Positions 55,401 to 64,000 of a stretch of 64,000 nucleotides of DNA are shown piece by piece (within the stretch, counting starts at the first letter, position 1; each line of letters opens with the position of its first letter). The translations under genes and the position numbers were made by a program. Source of the DNA: Trichobilharzia regenti (Eukaryota; Platyhelminthes; Trematoda; Strigeidida; Schistosomatidae). A model generated the notes under the pieces. It was not told where the DNA came from. It saw only the letters and a program-made list of their open reading frames with translations, and searched no databases. Location: positions 95,241 through 159,240 of the forward strand of contig CALYDD020000426.1 of NCBI GenBank assembly GCA_944472135.2. Reading direction: 5' to 3'.

Positions 55401-58330
55401 TGTTGAAATTTTGGAGGTCATTTATCAATGTTTCGCATTTATTTATGCCTAGACTGTGTCATTCTGACTAGCTTTCAGTATTAGTTTGCAGAGAAGTCCA
55501 CTTGTTTAATTTACCACACTCCGTATAGCACACAAACGTACAGACTTAAAACTAAAGGGAAGTTTAACGAGAGAAAATACGAGGGAGAATAAATAGCGAC
55601 AGGGAAAAACATGAGTTGAATTTTTTTTTTATTTCTGTAACAGAAACCAGCCATTTTTACAGGCATGAACATATGTACATTTATGAAAACTTATAGAATA
55701 TATAATATGATTTGTTAATTTAGAAATAAGTTGAATACTGGTAAATGTGAGAGAAACATTTAAAATGAAGTGTACAAATAAGGAAATAGATATAGCGTCA
55801 AATCTAAACTGTGATTGAAAAAAAAAATACATGTCAATTTCACGCGGGAACCATAAATGGTTGCGTTAGTTGAGGAGAGTGAGGATATAGGCCGACATCA
55901 GGTGTTATCGCGCAATGCCATCGGTTACCGCGCTCACGTCAACAGACGTTATAATCACCTATTTTTTTGGAAATAGATTATATTTGACTAGTTTTAGACT
56001 TCTGTAGCCGGATGGCAGTATTTTGCTGTATTTTGTTCTTAGTAGAGCGTAAAATTGTATATTATAGCTCGGACGAATTATCAATGAAGAAGTCATCCTT
56101 TTTAAGAAAGTTCGCATAGAAAGACTATTATTTGCATTATAGTGCGTTGAGGGTTTGTTTTTTTTCGAGTTGTTTCAGATCTTAAGGTTGTAAATATACT
56201 GCAGTCAATGGCTGTTGTCATTCCAGTGAATCTATTAGAATCTGGCCTATGAAAGATAAATAGCATGCAGGCATAGGTTAGATGTGTGCTTTGAACATGT
56301 TAAACTTTTCTGTTATCATCCGGGATGACTGAAATATTCCGTAACACATTGACGACATTATGCGATGAATGAGACAGGCTGCTGAATTTCCTGTTGATTA
56401 TATCTATTTTGATGAAGTTCCTAGTTAAAAGTGCTTGGGCGAAGATGTAAAAATAGTTTAATTGACATTTGCACATGGAATTTCACAAGGCCTTAATTGC
56501 TCAGTGCATGAAATGGCATCAGAGTATATTGACATCAGTGTTCATTGTGTCTGGAAGAATAGTATAAATAGTCCTTCTCAAATGTCAGAGTACTTAAAAT
56601 TAGTACCAGATTTCTGTCGATTAGTAGCTAGCGGCTGTGTCGTACAACTACTACACCTGTTACATAGGTTATATCAATCTTAAAAATTATTTTGCTTCAC
56701 ATCACTAAGATATTGTGAGATCCTTAATGACTTCATTGTGGCTATGAAAGATGTAGAAGATGCACTTATGGCTCATATATTTAACGCAGTTATTATTAAA
56801 TAAGTTATCTGTAAGCAACTTGTGATGTTCTGAATACTGCGAACTGTTGATAAGAAACTGCATCAAAGGAAAAAATGCTGAACAGCTAGAAAATACTACT
56901 GCAGTTTCGTTGGTTGTTACCTTTTGCATTTGTAAGTCATCCTTTCAAAGCTGCGATTGACGCCAAACCATCCATGGTATCCCACAGGCCCTATAGAAAT
57001 TTGTGAGACATCTTACATGTCAGGTTGTCTTCCATATTATAAGGTTGCAGATCTTTCAATTTACCTCTCACTGAAGTATCACTTATCTACTTCACTATGG
57101 TCTTTTCATTTGTGCACTATTACACTGCATTTTATGTTAACTGGATATGCCTTTATGCTTACAGTCTATTTGCTTTTATTAGAAACACAACAACAGCAGT
57201 GTTGGAACAAAGCTGTATTTTCATAGAAAACATCATATTTTCTATCCTTACACCAATATGGTTGGCATTAAACATTGCAAATGTATACTCACATTCCAAC
57301 GACATAGCACTTAGCCAAATGTACGGTGTTCATTGTTAAGGGTTTACAATTTAACTCTTACAATTTATGATACTTGACGATTGCAGTTTATAACATAACT
57401 TATTGCGCCTGTAGAAATGACATGCATTCATTGTAAACATTGGTTTAAACGAAATTTGAAATTATTACTATATGCTTGCTGCTATCCTTTAGAAGAGGAA
57501 TAATGTGTGTGGCAGTGAAAACCCCAGAATAATGATGTCATTACCAAAGAATGAGAAAGGAGAATAAACCATTTTCAGCAAAGGTAGGCAGATATAAATC
57601 GTTTACCTTTAATATTACTTCTTCCTTACTTCAGCTATTTAAAAAACACTTTGTTTACTTATTTGTAGATATCTGGTAACGTCAATCACCCCAGTCACAG
57701 AGATTCGACATTGCACAAATTATTCCGACAATCGACTGCGTAAACACATTTGCTTGTTATTATTTTTTCATTAAATACATTTAATATCCTGCTTACCAGA
57801 CCTTTCTTATTATATCTGAGTTTAGATGTATTTGTCATGATGACTAGGTGCAGACATGACTTATTAATAAGAACTGACGAAGTAATTGGTGGCATATTTT
57901 AGTGTAAGCTAAATCTAAATACGATTGTTAAAGCTCAACGAATTCAATAATTCGTCTGGTGTAGACTTTAATTTACGCTACATGTCAACAGCCTTAGTCA
58001 TATGGATTGACATCACGCTTTAAGTGAAACATTAGTAATGCAATACTTTCGAATACACGTAACCGTATAAGAACTGGGACTCGAATGCAGTGCCTAAGTT
58101 ATGCCTACTATTGTCCCTAAAGACTTGTATATGACTATGATACTTATGCACGTTAGCTAACTGAAATACTTATAATTTAACACGTATGCTGACCGACATC
58201 GTTCCTACACAATTACACTTACGTATTGTTAGTAGTGAAAGTCCTAGAGAGCACCGGTCTAGCATGCCGTGCTCACAAAGTGAACACATGAATTGAAAGA
58301 CAACAAAATTTACATGAAAATTTTATTTTC
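55401..58330. other. Unassigned region with CR1-type 3'-end debris
   Basis: At about 55650 (minus) GCCTGTAAAAATGGC and at about 57240-57480 (plus) TTTATAACATAACTTATTGCGCCTG-like sequence resemble the 3' ends of elements B and E. Otherwise no supported gene; a 73-codon stretch at 56462 is unrecognised. Confidence 0.5.
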
Positions 58331-58353
58331 ATTATGACAAAAATTTAGTTTAT

Positions 58354-60942
<2,589 letters not shown>

Positions 60943-61065
60943 TTCTGTACAGGTGCTGACGTATTACATAAGAGATGCAGAATAAACAATAACTATCAGT
61001 AAATCATTCAGAAAGAGCTTTAAAGTCTATTAAACTTTAAATTTACCCGTAACCCAGCTAGCATT
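60943..61065. other. Upstream region of the transposase-like gene
   Basis: Short gap between the proposed first exon and the minisatellite. It likely holds the 5' UTR or promoter of the minus-strand gene. On the plus strand a donor-like GGTAAGT follows an open stretch ending near 60931, but I cannot support a plus-strand gene. Confidence 0.3.
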
Positions 61066-61197
61066 TTTTTCGGGCGCATTGCAGAATTTTTGGGGCAGAC
61101 TTCGGGCAAATTGCAGAATTTTTGGGGCAAACTTAGGGCACATTGCAGATTCCGAGGAAAACTTAGGGCGCATTGCAGAATTTTTGGGGCAACCTGA
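61066..61197 (+). repeat. Short minisatellite, about 32-34 bp unit, four copies
   Basis: Four diverged units around GGGCGCATTGCAGAATTTTT followed by GGGGCAAACTTA. The third unit is the most altered. It is notably GC-richer than its surroundings. Confidence 0.85.
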
Positions 61198-61596
61198 TGA
61201 ACGGTTATTGGCTACAAATCAACCAATGGGAGTAACCCTGATGTACTTACTCAACCAATGACAGTTAACTTTTTAGAACTGCGTTACAATGAATCAGAAT
61301 TAGTGAATAATAATACATAATTTAAAATAATAAACTCTTTTAATATAAACAATCAATTAAATGTACTTTCACTATCTGAATACATCACCACAGGCTCCTA
61401 CCTGAGAAATGTTTTACTGCACTGAAATCCTTCGAAGCGGCGGAAGCAACCATTTTTACTTCCTTTGTTGTGAGTTGGCCTGTTTGTCACCCTTCTTTTT
61501 TACGAAGTTTTCCAAGTAATTGCTTGCGTAGTGATACGTTTTATATTGCGACTTTAACAGTACCGGCCATTTTTATTATTAGGCATAGCGTATAAG

Positions 61597-62427
61597 TTGT
61601 GTAGACTGCATGAATCCGTTTTCTTGGTAGGAGTCTACTGTGGTTCGTGTAAACCTGTAAGTATACACACTTTTTTGAGGGACACTATCATCGAATTAGA
61701 AAACATTTGTGCCAATGGTGTCACATTACCCAACAATCATCGCATAGACATTGTACTTAAGGCCGTCATCTGTGATACACCAGCAAGAGCACTAGTTAAG
61801 CAAATAAGTGGTCACAATTCAACACAAGGATGCGATAAATGTGAGGCTTTACGCTTTCGTGCTGATCATCGCATGGTTTTTCCTACTATATGTGCTGCTT
61901 TAAGAACAGACATGTCTTTTCACAACCAAACTTTGCCATGTCACCATAAGGGTAAATCTCCTTTCGAGAGATTGCATGTAGACATGATCACTGTTTTCCC
62001 TATAGATAGCATGCATCTCGTATACTTAGGTGTAGTTCGAAAGTTGATTGGCCTGTGGAAATCCATGGCCACATCTAGGGCAGATGGCATGCATCCTGCG
62101 ATATTGCACACTTTTAACTGCAGACTACTCGGCTCACACAAGTTGACTCCTTTTGAATTCCAGCGTAAGTGTCGAACATTAGACGACGTTGACCATTGGA
62201 AAGCAACGGAGTGTAGGCTTTTTCTTTTATATTTAGGAGTGGTATACCTTAAGGACGTATTACCACCTTGCTTTTATGACAACTTCTTCGATTTATTCTT
62301 GTCATGTTACATCTTAAGTCACCCGGCTTATTCTTCCTATTACCTAGAAGACGTGAAGGGTTTATTATTGAAATTTGTTGGGAACTTTAGGTCATTATTT
62401 GGGGAGGAAAACATGGTATTGGCTTAA
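61597..62427 (+). CDS. CACTA/tnp2-like transposase-related protein, partial
   Basis: Open for about 276 codons, with a non-ATG beginning (the frame opens at TTG), so it is probably an internal exon or a truncated copy. Motifs typical of a widespread animal protein family associated with DNA transposons: [19 protein letters not shown] (about 60), QGCDKC (about 80), [51 protein letters not shown] (about 140), [22 protein letters not shown] and [15 protein letters not shown]. It stops after FGEENMV, where family members normally go on; a GT follows ACATG at this point, so an intron is possible. The CACTA/tnp2 assignment is from memory of the family and is moderate. Confidence 0.6.
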   Translation: MCRLHESVFLVGVYCGSCKPVSIHTFLRDTIIELENICANGVTLPNNHRIDIVLKAVICDTPARALVKQISGHNSTQGCDKCEALRFRADHRMVFPTICAALRTDMSFHNQTLPCHHKGKSPFERLHVDMITVFPIDSMHLVYLGVVRKLIGLWKSMATSRADGMHPAILHTFNCRLLGSHKLTPFEFQRKCRTLDDVDHWKATECRLFLLYLGVVYLKDVLPPCFYDNFFDLFLSCYILSHPAYSSYYLEDVKGLLLKFVGNFRSLFGEENMVLA

Positions 62428-62664
62428 GTCTTTTGCATAACGCCGTTATAATTTCCATATTGCACACCTCAAAATTGTCGTGACTTAAAGAGTACTACAG
62501 TTTACAGTGAGCCACAGTTGACCGATATCAAGGATACAAACCAATAGTATTAACTTATGCCAACTGTGTTTACTATCGTTATTACATTCTCCTCCATTGT
62601 ATATATAGACATGTCTTCTTTCAATGAAAACAGTACATTATTATAAGTTTCTTTTTATTGTTAT

Positions 62665-62980
62665 ATAAGGGAATTGACTTCAAGCTTTATTTTTTCCCAA
62701 GTATCCGTAATCCCTCCAACGAATACTTGGGTTTTTTTAATGCGAAGTCAATATCCCTATATCTCCTAATGTGGTCTATAGAATCAGTAGTTGTCATGTT
62801 TTTAACCAAAACTAAAGAAAAAATGACAGCAGCCGTAATTCATGTAATTTAAACAATACAATTGGTGTTTCCTACATAGCTATTAAAAATCATGTACCTT
62901 ATTATATATATTATTATTATATGTATTATTATTCTACATATTAGTATTCTATATATTATTATTATTAATATTAAATGGTG
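62665..62980 (+). mobile_element. Diverged element E relative plus AT-rich simple repeat
   Basis: 62665-62885 aligns by eye with 16395-16690 of element E (TTTTTTCCCAAGTA, ATACTTGGGTTTTTT, AATGCGAAG and others). It runs into a TTATTATATATTATTATT-type simple repeat (about 62895-62975). Non-coding. Confidence 0.65.
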
Positions 62981-63639
62981 AGTTTACTTTTGCATTCATC
63001 TGCCTTTATTACAATATGCGCACGTGCAAACCTCCGTTGGTCGCATAATGAATGTGTTGTTGGAGCCGAACTACAGCTCACATTTTTCATGGGCTGGCAC
63101 TAAGGAAAAAAAGAAATTTAAAGACACGAAGACGTGTAACCTAGTGATACGTAGGTGACGAATAAGTAGAGAAAGCAGTATGTTTGAAAAGAGAAGAAGA
63201 CACAAGAAAACCAGCAGACAGCTGCAGATCTGCACCTTCAGTATTTAAAAGGTGTTAATAATTCAAAATATATAACAGGCATGGGGTTTATCGTTTTTTA
63301 TTGTTTTTTTTTCAGGAAATATTATTTTCCCGATATTTTACAGTCTCTTCTGCGAACAATTAGTTTAAAGTGAAAGACAGGTGATAATTTCACCTACTTA
63401 CGAGGTTTAAAAGGAGTAAAACACAAAAGTCAGAGTGCGTGAGCTATGTAAAAGAAAAGCGAGGGCCTAGTAATGTATGTTTTTCTGAAGTATACAGTTC
63501 GGTGTCCTTCTGAAGTAGCGGACTCATACCATTTACTTTCATTCGGGAGTTTGCGTCTAAACTTCGGCTCTAGGCAATTTTCAACTAATATTTCTTTTTT
63601 CATTATTTTTTATATTTTTAGTTTTTGTTTATTCTCATT
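62981..63639. other. Unassigned region
   Basis: No gene or repeat could be supported. It is AT-rich with T runs. Confidence 0.4.
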
Positions 63640-63790
63640 TTGAAGAAGCCATCCGAACTCAGGAGCCATAGCAATAGAGTGCTGTCCCACAGATAAGGGT
63701 GGTTCACATATGTCCCCACCATCATATCCACTGACTAGCAGTCACCACCCTCCCACCTTTTTTGTGCAAGGCCCTGTCGGAATGCTTCAT
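63640..63790 (-). repeat. Diverged element B 3' UTR fragment
   Basis: The reverse complement contains AAAAAAGGTGGGAGGGTGG, then GTGGATATGATGGTGGGG, matching the G-rich start of the B 3' UTR (about 12889-12960) with many changes. Probably an old copy of a related element. Confidence 0.55.
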
Positions 63791-64000
63791 TTTTTTTTAA
63801 ATTATTTTTTTATTTTTTTAAAATTTCTGTTGCAAAATGCCACAAACTTTTTGTTTGTCCAGCTATTTATTCGTCGACTTACTCAAACTTATGGTATGAA
63901 TGACTACTTTCAGAAGAACATCATGTATGTTTCATCTTTTACAGCATTTTGAAGACGAAAAATGTAAGAAAGAAAGGCTATCTGAGACTTCATTTTAGAT

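Noticed and set aside
62895..62975. Possible CRISPR-like regular spacing in the TTATTATTA region
   Set aside because: It is an AT simple repeat in a eukaryotic sequence; no spacers of regular size.

Overview
This is eukaryotic, intron-bearing, repeat-dense, AT-rich DNA. The best fit is a digenean flatworm, probably a blood fluke of the schistosome type. The reasons are CR1-like non-LTR retrotransposons ending in (ATT)n, a Gypsy pol with a VHIDD reverse transcriptase motif, and a host-type gene with many introns of 31-47 bp. This placement is inferred from element types, not from a marker gene. I see no rRNA, tRNA, CRISPR or bacterial-type operon.

0-45.15 kb is a nested, inverted pile of transposons built from a few families. 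(i) A short LTR element of about 3.5-3.9 kb, here called TR-GAG, has 328-358 bp LTRs with TGTCA...TGACA ends and 5-bp target duplications. It carries a BEL/Pao-type gag (DUF1759-like) and no protease, reverse transcriptase or integrase. (ii) CR1-like element C has ORF1, then an endonuclease and a reverse transcriptase. (iii) CR1-like element B is full length at 6965-13880. (iv) CR1-like element D has one intact 931-aa endonuclease-RT ORF. (v) Element E is about 530 bp and looks like a 5'-truncated CR1 relative. On the left the nesting is: a minus-strand TR-GAG copy (P, 30-18680) contains C; C contains a solo LTR and B; the solo LTR contains D; P also contains E.

The left half (about 0.3-17.15 kb) recurs inverted in the right half (about 18.68-40.67 kb) at near identity, with element presence/absence differences. 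The clearest difference is that C ORF1 carries a solo LTR in the left arm and a complete 3.93-kb TR-GAG at the same site, with the same 5-bp target duplication, in the right arm. A third, direct copy of 14.58-18.25 kb lies at 41.31-44.98 kb.

45.15-49.1 kb holds a decayed Gypsy element (protease tail, RT, RNase H, integrase; gag missing, stops present). 49.1-58.3 kb is mostly unassigned AT-rich DNA with a 3' fragment of B (51.8-52.8 kb), an eroded D-family RT on the minus strand (54.6-55.4 kb) and a CR1-type 3' end (about 57.3 kb).

58.35-60.94 kb, minus strand, is a multi-exon gene for a MULE-type (FAR1/FLYWCH-like) transposase-derived protein. Its exon phases join without error into about 530 aa. 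One intron is 225 T in 242 nt and is followed by a 17-nt microexon. 61.6-62.4 kb, plus strand, carries a second DNA-transposon-related ORF (CACTA/tnp2-like). The rest is CR1 3'-end debris and simple repeats.
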